The notes: generated by a model from the sequence alone, not told the origin. Shown: positions 26,703-36,700, numbered from the stretch's first letter. The stretch is 42,140 nucleotides of DNA from Pseudomonadales bacterium (GCA_022827425.1 JAJDSZ010000086.1:1-42140), one strand, 5' to 3'. Translations and numbers: made by a program.

Positions 26703-26813
26703 TCGCCATTGGCTGGCGGGGTGTTCAGCGGGCGTACGAGGCAGGAAGCCGAGCCCGAAGCCTACAGGGATGTATTCACGGCGTCCGCTGAACACCCCGC
26801 CAGCCAACGGCGA
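26703..26813 (-). repeat. Long stem-loop between acyl-CoA dehydrogenase and glycosyltransferase genes
   Basis: Arms 26703-26731 and 26785-26813 are 29-bp inverted repeats with a single mismatch and a 53-base loop. In RNA made from the minus strand, the direction of both flanking genes, that mismatch becomes a G-U pair. It could act as a terminator-like or processing structure, though no U-run follows, or it may be a small mobile hairpin element. Confidence 0.75.
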
Positions 26814-26832
26814 TGGCTCGAAGCCACAAGCC

Positions 26833-28047
26833 TCAGCGATATCTCGCCAACTCCTTTCTCGCGATGACGCGGCGGTGGACTTCGTCCGGGCCGTCGGCGA
26901 GACGCAGGGTGCGCTGGGCTGTCCACAGCGAGGCCAGCGGGAAATCCTGGGATACCCCGGCGGCGCCGTGCATCTGGATGGCGCGGTCGATTACCCGCAG
27001 GGCCATGTTGGGCACCGCCACCTTGATCTGGGAAATCGCATCCCTGGCGGCCTTGTTGCCTATGCTGTCCATAAGCCAGGCGGCGCGCAGCACGAGCAGG
27101 CGGCACATTTCGATTTCGATCCGGCTGTCGGCGATGATGTCATAGTTGCCGCCAAGCTCGGCGAGGGGCTTGCCGAAAGCTTCCCGGCTGACCGCTCGCT
27201 CGCACATCAGGTCCAGGGCCCGCTCCGCGGCGCCGATGGAGCGCATGCAGTGGTGGATGCGCCCCGGCCCGAGCCTCCCCTGGGAAATCTCGAAACCGCG
27301 GCCGCGGCCGAGAATGATATTGCTTTCGGGAACCCGCACATTGTGAAACTTGATGTGCATGTGGCCATGTGGCGCATCGTCATGGCCGAAAACGCACATG
27401 GGCCGCACAATCTCCACGCCAGGGGCGTTCTTTGGCACCAGAATCTGGGACTGCCGATTGTGGCGGGGCGCGTCCGGGTCTGTGACCACCATGACGATCA
27501 TGATCTTGCAGCGTTCGTCGCCGGCGCCGGAGATATAGAATTTCTCGCCGCTGATTACCCATTCATCGCCGTCGAGCACCGCCCGGGTGGAAATATTGGT
27601 GGCGTCGGAAGAGGCCACGCGGGGCTCGGTCATGGCGAACGCCGAGCGGATTTCCCCGGCGAGCAAGGGTTCGAGCCACTCCTTTTTCTGCCTTTCGGAG
27701 CCGAATCGCTCGAGCACTTCCATATTGCCGGTGTCCGGGGCGCTGCAGTTCATGGATTCCGAGGCGAGCCGGCTGCGGCCCATGATTTCGGCAAGATGGG
27801 CGTATTCGAGATTGCTGATGCCGGCCCCGCCCTGGCTTTCCGGCAAAAAGAAATTCCACAGTCCCTGATTCCGGGCCTCATGCTTGAGTCCGTTGAGGAT
27901 TTCATCCTGCCGCGGGGTGTGGGACCAGCGTTCGCCCACATCGATTTCCGCCAGATATTCCGGCTCCGCGGGCGCCACCTTGTCTTCCACAAAGCGGCGG
28001 ATCTTTTCGCGGATTTCGATCAGTTCTTCGGAAAGTCCGAGATTCAT
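26833..28047 (-). CDS. Acyl-CoA dehydrogenase (ACAD10/11-like)
   Basis: This flavoenzyme introduces the alpha-beta double bond into an acyl-CoA. The 404-residue product has the FAD-binding [18 protein letters not shown] and [16 protein letters not shown] segments. The [31 protein letters not shown] region follows, and the C-terminal [18 protein letters not shown] and [12 protein letters not shown] blocks are characteristic of this subfamily. No signal peptide is present. AGGAGA precedes the ATG. It follows SDR 1 by 27 bases in a leftward operon, suggesting a dedicated acyl-CoA degradation route. Chain length is unknown. Confidence 0.92.
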   Translation of the reverse strand: MNLGLSEELIEIREKIRRFVEDKVAPAEPEYLAEIDVGERWSHTPRQDEILNGLKHEARNQGLWNFFLPESQGGAGISNLEYAHLAEIMGRSRLASESMNCSAPDTGNMEVLERFGSERQKKEWLEPLLAGEIRSAFAMTEPRVASSDATNISTRAVLDGDEWVISGEKFYISGAGDERCKIMIVMVVTDPDAPRHNRQSQILVPKNAPGVEIVRPMCVFGHDDAPHGHMHIKFHNVRVPESNIILGRGRGFEISQGRLGPGRIHHCMRSIGAAERALDLMCERAVSREAFGKPLAELGGNYDIIADSRIEIEMCRLLVLRAAWLMDSIGNKAARDAISQIKVAVPNMALRVIDRAIQMHGAAGVSQDFPLASLWTAQRTLRLADGPDEVHRRVIARKELARYR

Positions 28048-28074
28048 CTTGCTGTCTCCTGGGAGGTTCGCGAC

Positions 28075-28836
28075 TCAGGCAATGACGCCGCCGCCGTCCA
28101 CGACGAGGGTTTGTCCGGTGGTGAAATTGCCTGCGGCGGAAGCGAAATAGACTGCGGCGCCGGCGATTTCGTCAGGCTCGCCGATACGCCCCAGGGGATA
28201 CTGCCCCACAGTGGACTGGTAGATTTCCGGATTGTCCCACAGGGCCCGGGCGAACTCGGTCTTCACCAGGCCCGGGGCGATGCAGTTGACCCGCACATTG
28301 CGCGGCCCCCACTCCACCGCGAGATTGCGGGCGATCTGCATGTCGGCGGCCTTGGAGATGGCATAGGCGCCGAGCACTCCCGAGCCCTTCAGGCCGGCAA
28401 TCGACGACACGATGATCACCGAGCCCCCGCCATTGTCCGCCATGCCCGGGATCACCATGCGGCAAAGCCGGTGGATGCTGCCGATATTGGCGTGCATGAC
28501 CTTGTCGAAGGCGGCGTCGGGGATATCCTGGGAAGACCCGAAATGCGGGTTCAGCGCCGCATTGCAGACGAGCACGTCGATGCGGCCATAATGTTCCCGG
28601 GCGCCGTCGGCGAGAACCTGCAAATTCTCGGCGTAGTTGATATTGCAGGGAATGGCCAGGGCGTCGCCACCCTGGTCGCGGATGGCGGCCGCCACCGGCT
28701 CGCAGGATTCGAGGCTGCGGCTGGAAACCACCACTTCTGCTCCATGTTCGGCATAACGCCGGGCGATGGCCTCGCCGATCCCCCGGCTGGAACCGGTAAT
28801 CAGGGCGACTTTGCCGGTCAGGTCAAATAAGCTCAT
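28075..28836 (-). CDS. Short-chain dehydrogenase/reductase 1
   Basis: This classical SDR of 253 residues has a Rossmann N-terminus, KVALITGSSRGIGEAIARRY, then NAALNPHFG. The catalytic serine lies in VIIVSSIAG, with Y and K in AYAISKAADM. NCIAPGLVKTEFA and a typical VVDGGGVIA end follow. It is likely NAD(P)-dependent oxidation or reduction of a hydroxy or keto intermediate, possibly a hydroxyacyl-CoA given its neighbours. Its start overlaps the stop of the preceding SDR gene as ATGA. Confidence 0.9.
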   Translation of the reverse strand: MSLFDLTGKVALITGSSRGIGEAIARRYAEHGAEVVVSSRSLESCEPVAAAIRDQGGDALAIPCNINYAENLQVLADGAREHYGRIDVLVCNAALNPHFGSSQDIPDAAFDKVMHANIGSIHRLCRMVIPGMADNGGGSVIIVSSIAGLKGSGVLGAYAISKAADMQIARNLAVEWGPRNVRVNCIAPGLVKTEFARALWDNPEIYQSTVGQYPLGRIGEPDEIAGAAVYFASAAGNFTTGQTLVVDGGGVIA

Positions 28837-29684
28837 GGGTCTGTCTCATTAGTTGCGGTTCGATCGGGTTGCAGGTAATCGCGATGGCCCTTGGAGATGG
28901 AAGTGCCGCCGTCCACCGGAATTACCGCGCCATTGGTGTAGGCTCCGGCGCGGGAGGCCAGATAGGCGATTACGCCGACGATTTCCTCGGCTTGGCCGAT
29001 ACGCCCGAGGGGGCAGTCGGCTTCGATATCGGCCAGGTAGTGTTCAAACACGTGGCGCGTCATGCGCGAGGCGAAAAAACCCGGCGCCACGGCATTCACG
29101 GTAATGCGCCGGGGGCCGAGTTCCACCGCCAATGCCCGGGTGAGATGATGAAGCGCGGCCTTGCTCGCCGAATAGGCAAAGGTGGGCACCCGCTGCACAA
29201 CGGGCACATGGAGTCCGTCCATGGAGCCGATATTGATGATTCTTGCCGGGTTGTCCGCCTTCGCGGCCTGGGCCAGCAGTGGCGCGAGTTCCCTGGTCAG
29301 GGAGAACTGGGCATTGACATTGGTGTCCATGACCTTGGCGAAGCCGGTGTCGGGATAATCTTCGAGCCGGGCGCCCCAGTTGGTGCCGGCGTTGTTGACC
29401 AGCAGAAACAGCGAACCGAAGCGCTGTTTGACTTCTTCGGCCAGACGCGGGCGATGCTGTGGGTCGGTGATGTCGAATGCGATGGCTTCCAGGGCGGGAT
29501 AATCCGCCAGTTCTCCTTTCGCCTCGTCGATTTTTTCTGCAGAACGCGAGGCGATGATGACCCGGACGCCGTTCTGCAGCAGCCCTCGGGCTATTTCCAG
29601 ACCGATGCCGCTGCTGCCGCCAGTGACCAGGGCGGTCTTGCCTGAGAGGTCGAACAGGTTGGAAATAGACAGATTTTGGCTCAT
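28833..29684 (-). CDS. Short-chain dehydrogenase/reductase 2
   Basis: This second classical SDR has 283 residues. It has KTALVTGGSSGIGLEIARGL, NNAGTNWGA, IINIGSMDG and YSASKAALHHL (catalytic Y and K). VNAVAPGFFASRM and an AVIPVDGGTSIS end follow. It is slightly longer than SDR 1 at both ends. It is the first gene of the SDR2-SDR1-acyl-CoA dehydrogenase operon, with GGAGCGAAG just before the ATG. The two SDRs differ clearly, so this is not a recent tandem duplication. Confidence 0.9.
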   Translation of the reverse strand: MSQNLSISNLFDLSGKTALVTGGSSGIGLEIARGLLQNGVRVIIASRSAEKIDEAKGELADYPALEAIAFDITDPQHRPRLAEEVKQRFGSLFLLVNNAGTNWGARLEDYPDTGFAKVMDTNVNAQFSLTRELAPLLAQAAKADNPARIINIGSMDGLHVPVVQRVPTFAYSASKAALHHLTRALAVELGPRRITVNAVAPGFFASRMTRHVFEHYLADIEADCPLGRIGQAEEIVGVIAYLASRAGAYTNGAVIPVDGGTSISKGHRDYLQPDRTATNETDP

Positions 29685-29765
29685 CTTCGCTCCGGTTTGG
29701 GGGAGCGAATGCTAGCACATGGTGGGCTGTGGTGTTGCGGGGCATCGCCACTTCCCGACAGCGGA

Positions 29766-29800
29766 CTGCGACAGCCAGGGCGAAACGGAGTCGCAGAATG
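29766..29800. repeat. Partial ATTCTGCG-family repeat, copy d
   Basis: A degraded half-unit (CTGCGACAGCC...GGAGTCGCAGAATGACGGG) lies between the small membrane-protein gene and SDR 2. It matches one arm of the full copy at 24348-24421. The remainder of the 29685-29816 gap shows nothing else. Confidence 0.5.
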
Positions 29801-29816
29801 ACGGGAAGGGGTGGGG

Positions 29817-30023
29817 TCAGAAATCGATGGGGAAGTCCTCCAGGAGTTCAAGGTCGTCAAGGATTAGCGAGTCTCCCACGCGGAACTGGAAGAAGCTGTT
29901 GTCGACTTCGAGATTGAACAGGCTGCGGTTGCTCAGGGCGGCTTCCAGCAGGATGATGACGCAGAATGCGGCGACGATGGTCAGCAACAGGCTGTGTCGA
30001 TTGCGCAGGATGTGTTTTTTCAT
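29817..30023 (-). CDS. Small single-pass membrane protein, last gene of the ABC operon
   Basis: This is a 68-residue protein of unrecognised family. The sequence begins MKKHILRNRHSLLLTIVAAFC, with a basic N-terminus and one membrane helix at about residues 10-28. A short acidic outer tail follows, ending DDLELLEDFPIDF. The predicted orientation is Nin-Cout. GAGGG lies about 11 bases before the ATG, and the gene begins 14 bases after the permease stop on the same strand. It may be an accessory of the transporter. It may also be a non-conserved ORF, since no family could be recognised. Confidence 0.55.
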   Translation of the reverse strand: MKKHILRNRHSLLLTIVAAFCVIILLEAALSNRSLFNLEVDNSFFQFRVGDSLILDDLELLEDFPIDF

Positions 30024-30037
30024 GACGAATTTTTCCC

Positions 30038-30874
30038 TCAATCGTTGAAGCGGCGCATGAATGCGGCGCCAGCGAGCAGTACGCCGCCGAGAATCAGCGC
30101 CACGAGCATGTCATAGCTGAACAGGGTTGACGATACGTCGCTGTAGCCGAAAACCAGCGCCCGGGTGGTCCAGTTCATCCAGTAGACGAACCAGATGCTG
30201 TCGAGCAGCCAGACTTCCAGCAGGGCCAGGACGAAAATACTGCCCAAGGCCCATAGGAATGGCACCCGCCTCGAATAGGCCGAGAACAGCAGGAACCAGC
30301 CTATTATCGGCAGCATCAGCAAGCCATTGAGCCAAGTGAAGCACCAGAACAGCACCGAAGCGTCCAGAGCCAGCAGCAGCGCCCTGCCCGCGGCAAAGCC
30401 CGCGCCAGCATCGGCCATGGCGGGTGCGAGATAAAGCAGCGGGCACAGCAGGCAGACCAGCACGAAAGGCACGAAAACCGCGGGAATCACGAAAACCGCG
30501 GTGACCGCCCGGGCCATGACCGCCTGCCAGTCGGACACCGGCATCGACTGCCAGAACAGAAAACTGCGGTCCTTGCGGTCCTGGTAGAGGCAGACCGTCA
30601 GGTAAATGATCGAAGTGAGGAACATCGCCGGGGCGAAAGGCATGGCTGCGAACAGGGGAAGCGCCACCGCCGAGCGGAGGGGCGGATTGCCCAGCATGCT
30701 TCCTGCCCAGAGCAGGGCGGATTGCCCCAGATTCTGCAGCGGCCCGAGCACGAGCAGCAAGAAGACCAACAACAGCATCAGGCTGACCACCGTGGGGGTA
30801 ATCCACAATAGATTGCGGTGCTCCCACACTTCCTTTTGCAGCAGGGCGCCAAAGCGCATCATTTCAGATTTCAT
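30038..30874 (-). CDS. ABC transporter permease (YtrC/ABC-2-like)
   Basis: This is an integral membrane subunit of 278 residues with about six hydrophobic segments, starting LLWITPTVVSLMLLLVFLLLVLG. SFLFWQSMPVSDWQAVMARAVTA resembles the ABC-2 coupling region, where the DRxxGxxxxLPxS pattern is common. The frame is open to 31015, but the ATG at 30874 has AGGGGAAA upstream and fits the membrane protein start. It overlaps the ATPase gene by 11 bases. The substrate is unknown; related GntR-ABC operons respond to cell-wall-active compounds. Confidence 0.85.
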   Translation of the reverse strand: MKSEMMRFGALLQKEVWEHRNLLWITPTVVSLMLLLVFLLLVLGPLQNLGQSALLWAGSMLGNPPLRSAVALPLFAAMPFAPAMFLTSIIYLTVCLYQDRKDRSFLFWQSMPVSDWQAVMARAVTAVFVIPAVFVPFVLVCLLCPLLYLAPAMADAGAGFAAGRALLLALDASVLFWCFTWLNGLLMLPIIGWFLLFSAYSRRVPFLWALGSIFVLALLEVWLLDSIWFVYWMNWTTRALVFGYSDVSSTLFSYDMLVALILGGVLLAGAAFMRRFND

Positions 30875-31823
30875 GTTGGTTTCCCCTGGTTTGTCTGCCC
30901 TTCTCTCCCGCCAGCCTGGCGACGAACAGGTCGGCCACCGCCGGCGTTCGCACCTCGCCCAGGGCTTCGAGTTGCTGCCTTGCCATGCCATCGTAGATGC
31001 AAACGAGCTTGCCAAGCAGTTCCCGGCTGTGCATGGGCCCGAGCCGGCGGGCCGCCTCGCGCTGTTCCGGGTCCACCGCCACCTCCGCGTATAGTTCGGC
31101 CATTTCCCGCAGCGACAGGTCGAGCACGATCCGGCCCTTGTCGATGAACAGCAGATGGGTCAGCAGGTGTTCGATTTCCTCCACCTGGTGGGTGCTGATG
31201 ATGATGGTGCGGCGGCCGTCGTAATAGTCGTTGAGCAGGCGGTCGTAAAAAGTCTTGCGGTACATGATGTCCAGACCCAGAGTGGGCTCGTCGAGCACGA
31301 GCAGGCTGGCATCGATGGCCATGACCACCGACAGGTGCAACTGGGTCACCATGCCCTTGGACAGTCCCCGGATTCGCTTGTCCGCGGGAATCTCGGTGGT
31401 GGACAGCAGTTTTTCCGCTCGGCGCCGGTCGAAGCGGAAATGCACCCTCTCCACATGATCGAGCAGTTGCCGGCTCGTCATCCAGCACGGCAGAATGCCC
31501 ACGTCTGCGATGAAGCAAACTTCATCCATCAAGCGGTGCCGGGCGGCCCTGGGGTCCATGCCGGCGATTTCGAGATCGCCCTGAACGTCGATCAGGCCGA
31601 GCAGGGCCTTGAGCGCGGTGGTCTTGCCGGCGCCATTGGGACCAATCAGTCCGCTGATGGAGCCTGTGGCGATATTCAGTTCCACGCCGTCAAGCGCCCT
31701 GAGCTTACCATAGGACTTGCGCAGACCCCGGGCCTTGACGATGTTTTTTCTTTGCCTTTCCCTTACTTCCTTCCCGGCCGCAGCGCCGGGCTCCGTTTGC
31801 CGATCCAACAAATTGTTTTCCAT
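30864..31823 (-). CDS. ABC transporter ATP-binding protein (YtrB-like)
   Basis: This 319-residue ATPase subunit has Walker A GPNGAGKT at 61-68. The signature LSKGMVTQ, a variant seen in YtrB-type proteins, is followed by Walker B LLVLDEPT, a D-loop GLDIM and the H-loop ISTHQVEE. The first 30 residues are a charged extension and the last 80 a C-terminal tail of unknown role. It lies 6 bases after the GntR gene and overlaps the permease by 11 bases, so it forms one regulated operon. Export of a cell-envelope-active compound is a plausible role. Confidence 0.92.
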   Translation of the reverse strand: MENNLLDRQTEPGAAAGKEVRERQRKNIVKARGLRKSYGKLRALDGVELNIATGSISGLIGPNGAGKTTALKALLGLIDVQGDLEIAGMDPRAARHRLMDEVCFIADVGILPCWMTSRQLLDHVERVHFRFDRRRAEKLLSTTEIPADKRIRGLSKGMVTQLHLSVVMAIDASLLVLDEPTLGLDIMYRKTFYDRLLNDYYDGRRTIIISTHQVEEIEHLLTHLLFIDKGRIVLDLSLREMAELYAEVAVDPEQREAARRLGPMHSRELLGKLVCIYDGMARQQLEALGEVRTPAVADLFVARLAGEKGRQTRGNQHEI

Positions 31824-31829
31824 GAATCT

Positions 31830-32207
31830 TTACCCCTCGGTTTTTCCGGAGCGGGGATTTTGCGGCAAATCCGCAAGCCTGAGCCCGAGACGATCGATCC
31901 GCTCGACCATTGCCGGCCACTCCCGATCCAGAAATCGTTTTCGTTCGGCTTCGCGCAGGCGCTCCCTGGCGCCGGCGGCCACATACATGCCGAGCCCTCG
32001 CCGCATCTCAAGCAGTTGTTCGTCCACCAGCATCTGCCAGGCCCGGGATACCGTAATCGGATTGACGCGCAGGTCATTGGCGATCTTGCGCACCGAGGGC
32101 GCCGCCTCGCCTTCCGGCCAGTCGCCATCGAGAATCCGCTCGGCGGCCCGGTCCCGCAACTGCCGGTAAATCGGTTCCCTGCTGTTCCAGTTTCCCTGCA
32201 AGGCCAT
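31830..32207 (-). CDS. GntR-family regulator, YtrA subfamily
   Basis: This 125-residue transcription factor has a winged helix at about residues 10-75: PIYRQLRDRAAERILDG, then PSVRKIANDLRVNPITVSRAWQMLVDEQLLE and RRGLGMYVA. A short helical dimerisation tail follows instead of a ligand-binding domain, as in YtrA. It is first in the operon with the ABC genes. A perfect inverted repeat over the predicted -10 region upstream is probably its own operator, so it likely represses the operon. The leader is short (about 18 bases) and the ribosome-binding site is GCGGGAA. Confidence 0.92.
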   Translation of the reverse strand: MALQGNWNSREPIYRQLRDRAAERILDGDWPEGEAAPSVRKIANDLRVNPITVSRAWQMLVDEQLLEMRRGLGMYVAAGARERLREAERKRFLDREWPAMVERIDRLGLRLADLPQNPRSGKTEG

Positions 32208-32219
32208 ATTCCCGCTATA

Positions 32220-32259
32220 GTGTTATACATAACTATAACACCATATCACGGAGATGCAA
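32220..32259 (-). promoter_or_regulatory. GntR operon promoter and palindromic operator
   Basis: GTGTTATA (32220-32227) and TATAACAC (32234-32241) form a perfect 8-bp inverted repeat with a 6-base spacer. On the minus strand TTGCAT (32259-32254) and TATAGT (32237-32232), 16 bases apart, make a -35/-10 pair. The operator covers the -10 and start region, the layout expected for autorepression by the downstream GntR protein. Confidence 0.72.
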
Positions 32260-32283
32260 GCACTTTTTTTGGTTTTTTTTGAC

Positions 32284-33519
32284 TCAATCCGAGGGGTTGG
32301 GTCTGCCGTCGTCGACGGTGAGGGGGTTGAGGTAGGCGCCGTCGGTGATGCCGGACTTGCGCATGGCGATGCCAGTGAGGCATTCTTGGACGATGCGGCC
32401 GGAATTCATGACTGTGGTGTAGCCCGGGTCCACCAGTGGGTTGAGTTCGACGAGTTCGAATCCCACCAGGTTCTTTTCGGTGCATAGCGCGCGCACGAGG
32501 GGGAAGACTTCCCGGGTTGTCAGGCCCGCGGGTTCGGGCGTGCCGGTGCCGGGGGTGTAGGCCGGGTCGAGCACGTCGATGTCGAACGACACATAAAGAT
32601 GCTCGGGGCCGTCGTTGGCCTCGGCGATGATGCGCTCCATCACCGCGGGCCAGCCGTCGCGTTCGATTTCCACCATGGTGTGGTAGCGCATGTTGTTCTC
32701 GCGCATCCACTCGAATCCTTCCGGCCCGGGCCAGTAGCCGCGCAGGCCCACCTGGATGTAGTTCCGGCCGAGGATGTGGCCTTCCTCGATGAGCTGGTAC
32801 ACGGGCTGGGCGTGGGAAATCAGATGGCCGGAGTAGCCGCCGCCGGCGGCGTCGTAGTGGGCGTCGAAATGAATCACGCCGACGTTTTCCTTGCCGTAGA
32901 CATCGGCGACGCCGGCCACGTCGGGATATTCCAGCGAATGGTCCCCGCCGATGACGAAGGGAATCGCGCCGGTTTCGGCGATTTCCCGCACCATGGCGCG
33001 AACATAGGGCACGCTGCGCTCGACGCTGAACCGGTCGATGGGCGCATCGCCGTAATCCACGGCTACGAGTTCATTCTTCCAGGCGATGCCGGTGTGCATG
33101 TGTGGCAGGTCGCCGCCGCCGAACCGGCCCCAACTATGGCGCAGGGCGCTGGGCCCCTGCCCCGCGCCGCGAAAGCCGACCCCCATGTCGATCTCGGCGC
33201 CCATGATGGCCACGTCGACTTCGCCCGCAATCAGGTCTTGCGGGGTGATCGCCACGGGCAACTGGAAGAAACTGAGAACGCCCATGCCGTAGAGCCGGCC
33301 CGGATAAATGGGCCCCGGCTCGCGCTCGGGATCGTCCTCGCCGTCGCGAAGCTGGCTCCAGAGGTCGAAGCTCGGGTCTTCGGCGTTGAGTGGAATCGCG
33401 CCGTCGTCGCGCTCGAACATACTGGGGGTGAAATCCTGGGCGACGACAAAAAGGATCGGCACGGCGAGAAAGCAGGCGAAGACGATCCGCTCCACGCTGG
33501 TTCGGGACAATCTGGACAT
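32284..33519 (-). CDS. Membrane-anchored or exported arginase/agmatinase-family protein
   Basis: This ureohydrolase-family enzyme of 411 residues has a hydrophobic segment at residues 11-27 (RIVFACFLAVPILFVVAQ) that should anchor or export it, unlike cytoplasmic SpeB. The manganese-binding motifs are present: GGDHSLEYP, HFDAHYDAAGG and SFDIDVLDPAYTPG. Residues 30-85 are an extension before the catalytic core. Hydrolysis of agmatine, arginine or another guanidino compound outside the cytoplasm is the likely activity, but the substrate cannot be read. GGAGCGGAG precedes the ATG. Upstream lie a structured repeat and a TonB-dependent receptor gene on the same strand, 216 bases away. Confidence 0.85.
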   Translation of the reverse strand: MSRLSRTSVERIVFACFLAVPILFVVAQDFTPSMFERDDGAIPLNAEDPSFDLWSQLRDGEDDPEREPGPIYPGRLYGMGVLSFFQLPVAITPQDLIAGEVDVAIMGAEIDMGVGFRGAGQGPSALRHSWGRFGGGDLPHMHTGIAWKNELVAVDYGDAPIDRFSVERSVPYVRAMVREIAETGAIPFVIGGDHSLEYPDVAGVADVYGKENVGVIHFDAHYDAAGGGYSGHLISHAQPVYQLIEEGHILGRNYIQVGLRGYWPGPEGFEWMRENNMRYHTMVEIERDGWPAVMERIIAEANDGPEHLYVSFDIDVLDPAYTPGTGTPEPAGLTTREVFPLVRALCTEKNLVGFELVELNPLVDPGYTTVMNSGRIVQECLTGIAMRKSGITDGAYLNPLTVDDGRPNPSD

Positions 33520-33583
33520 GGCTCCGCTCCCGGGGTTTGCTTAAAGCGCCGACCGGGCCGGCGCCATTGGCTAACTGCACCTG

Positions 33584-33735
33584 GTATTCTCTGAAAAACT
33601 CCATCCGTGGAGTTTTTCATTATCGCAAAACAAAAGCGTGGTTTTGTTTTTCTGACGAATTCAATGGCTTCACCCATCGAATTCGGCGGCACCTCCATGT
33701 GCCGCGGGGAAGCTCTGACTTGATCAGAGCTTCCC
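33584..33735. repeat. Structured dispersed repeat, copy 2 (short form)
   Basis: Hairpin A is GAAAAACTCC-ATCCGT-GGAGTTTTTC, perfect. Hairpin B is ACAAAA-GCGTGG-TTTTGT. Hairpin C is GCGGCAC-CTCCAT-GTGCCGC. Hairpin D is GGGAAGCTCTGA-CTTGA-TCAGAGCTTCCC at 33707-33735, perfect 12 bp. Hairpin D abuts the stop codon of the receptor gene (33736-33738), so in the mRNA it forms the immediate 3' end. No U-run follows on the minus strand. The inner two-hairpin module of copies 1 and 3 is absent here. Confidence 0.85.
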
Positions 33736-36700
33736 TTACAGGCGATATGTTCCCCCAAGGAAGATCATGCGGCCGCGCGGTGTTACCGGATATGCATTCT
33801 CGGACATGAAGGGATCAGTGTGGGTCAGGTTATTAATGCCGCCGTACACGGTCAACTCTTCATTAACGACGTAGCGAGCATTAATGTCGTGAATCCAGGT
33901 TTCGTCCATCAACACCGAGGGGCCGAACTGGGTGAGATAAGTTTCGATTTCCATCCTGGGCGAACCCAGCAACATTTCGCCGAGATACTGGGATTGCCAG
34001 CCGACGCTGAGGTCACCCCAGGTCCAGCCGAGGAAGATGTTGCCCGCCAGTTCCGGGAGGTACAACTCGCCCAGCGCCGGGTCTATCTCAGTCAGGTCGT
34101 TCGGGTTGGTAAAGTCGTTATTCGACTTTACTTCGGTGCCGGTGACCGAGATATCAAAGCCGTGGGCACCGATATCGAAGTTGTACGAAGCCGTCAGGTC
34201 GAAGCCATCGGTTTCGAACTTGGCGAAGTTGATGCTGGATTGGCGGAAAAATACGAAACCGCCGGCCTGAAGAGATCTCGGGTCCGGGTTTCGTTCGATC
34301 CGATCGCAGAATTCCTGGTTGGGCGTGGCGCTCTGATAGCAGCCATCGACGATGTTCTGGACGGAGACCTCCGAAATCGCGTCCTCGATAGTGATGTCCC
34401 AGTAGTCCAGCGTCAGGGTGAATCCCGGCAGAAAGGAGGGCGAGAACACGAAACCGTAGGTTATCGTATCTGCGGTTTCTTCTGTCAGATCGCGGTTGCC
34501 GCTGGTCTGGCCCGAGAAACGGGCTGTCAGTGGATCGGTCCAGTTGTATACGCCGTCGTCACCCGTATAAACGACACCGATACGATCAAACTCCGCGCTG
34601 CAGTTGGCCAGACTTGCCTCGGCCTTGTCATTGAAACCATCATCCCGCAAGCCCTCGATGGTTTTGATGTCGCAAGGGTCTGTCGGTCGCGATGTGGTGC
34701 CGACGACGGGGCCGAACAACTCGGTGATATTCGGTGCCCTCACCGCTTGGGAAACGCCGCCGCGGAAGGAGATATCCTCGATCGGCGCCCAAATCAGATT
34801 GAGCTTCCAGGATTCGGTGTTGCCGATGGTTGAATAATCCGAAGCCCGGGCGGCCACGTCGACCGTAAATTCCTCAAAGCCCGGCTGGTTCGCCAAGATG
34901 GGAAGGGAAACTTCGACAAAGACATCGGTGGCGTCGTATTCGCCGGTTTCGTTGTCACGAATCACCGTGGGGTCGAACACCAGCGAGCCATTCATTGGAA
35001 GGCTCTCACTGTTGCCTTCCACAGTGCTTATGAGCGTGCCGGCGGGGTAGGGCGAACCCGGGGGAATCGCACCGCGCTGCCACGGGTCGACCTTCGCTTC
35101 GGAAGATTCTTCGCGGTATTCAAAGCCTGCGGCGAAGCCCAACGGTCCACCGGGCAACTCGAACCAGTCGGCGCTGTCACCGATCACCGTGCCCGACAGC
35201 ACAAACTGATCGATTGAAAGTTCATTCCATGCGTCGTAAGTCACAAAATCTATGGCTTCCTGGCTCACTCCGTCCTTGCCGGCCCACAGGTTCAGCGGTG
35301 CGCAGTCGCCGCTCCCTGGCGTGTACGAATAGTAGCCGGGATTCCAGCGGGGAATGTCGAAAGGCGTTTTCGTCGCTGGCGCATCGGGGTACACATCGGC
35401 GCGGCAGGCGGGCTGGCCCGTATCAGGATCGGTGACCGCGTCGAAGGCTGCGAGGAAACGGTCGAGGATCACATTTCCAAAGCGGGTGAATTCATAGTCG
35501 TAACGACCATAATTGATACTGGTCTCATACTGCCAGCCGTTGTCGAACTCGCCTTCGAGTCCGCCTACCACGCGCCAGGTGTCGCGTTTGTATGTGCCGG
35601 TGGAATCGAAATGCAAGGGGTCCACCGTAAGGCCGACGCCGCCGGTTTGCTCCGCCACGCCACGAATGAATTCCGGCAGGAAGGGGTTATCGGACAATCC
35701 GGGAAGAATGTCCCAGAACGAGGTGGGGCGCAGTTCGGCGGAGGTTTCCTGGGTCACGTACTTCAGTTCAAGGAAGGCCGTGTCGGAATCGGTCAGATCG
35801 TAATGTCCCAGAAGGTTGAGCGAAATCTTTTCATCGGGCAGCACGATATCGTCCAAGCCTTCTTGGGTCGCGTTGTAGCCGTCTCCACCGAAGCTGTTCA
35901 CATTGTTGGCTATGATGCCGTCCCGAACCGGCAGGACCGTGCCGTCTTCCTGTATGGTCCAGCAGCCGCCGATCACGCCGAACGGAGATTCCGGGCTGGA
36001 GAAAGAGGAACTGAAGCCCGTATAGGAATCGAGGCAATCCGGGACGCCGTTACCATTGAGATCAATGGGCGTTTCGGCGCTGAAGCCGCTGAAGTTGGAT
36101 GCGTTGCCGGGAATTATTTTGCCGTAGCCCGAGGTCAGTCCGAAAGTGCTCAGCGGCCTTTCCGCTCGCGGAAAAGCGTTCGCCGCGCGGCCGATGAGCG
36201 CGGTCTCGGCCGCAGTAAGGTTGGGCGCCACTCCGAACTCGTCGGTGTAGTCCGCTATGAAGTCGCTGGCGCTAGTGGGAATATTCAGACCGTAATGGTA
36301 CCGCCCTGTAGTTGCATAGTCGTAGAAAGTCGCGAAATTGGGCGTATTCGGACCGATGTCGCCTTGCTGGAATCGCAGGTCGGGATTGGGCCAGTTGCTT
36401 GAGGAGCCGGCGTACAGACCGTCGCCGCGTTCGTTCACTTTCAAACCCGCGTCCTGGCGCACATCGGCCGCGAAGGTGATGTTGCCGCGGCCATCGGCGA
36501 AGTTTTCGCCATAGACGAGGGAAAAGACCCCCTGCTGGGCGTCGCCATACTCTGAGGAGGCGTAGCGGGCGTCGATTTCAAGCCCTTCAAAGTCATCGCG
36601 CAGGATGAAGTTGACCACCCCTGACACCGCGTCGGCTCCATACACCGCCGAAGCGCCGCCGGTAAGTACTTCCACCCGCTCAACGAGAGCAGCGGGAATC

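Noticed and set aside
26602..28830. A 742-codon open frame on the plus strand
   Set aside because: It lies wholly opposite the glycosyltransferase start, acyl-CoA dehydrogenase and SDR 1, all of which have clear family motifs. Its translation is Gly/His/Ala-rich with no recognisable domain. It is a by-product of G+C-rich codon use.
31155..32282. A 375-codon plus-strand frame across the ABC ATPase and GntR genes
   Set aside because: It is antisense to two genes with strong motifs and to their promoter. No domain is visible.
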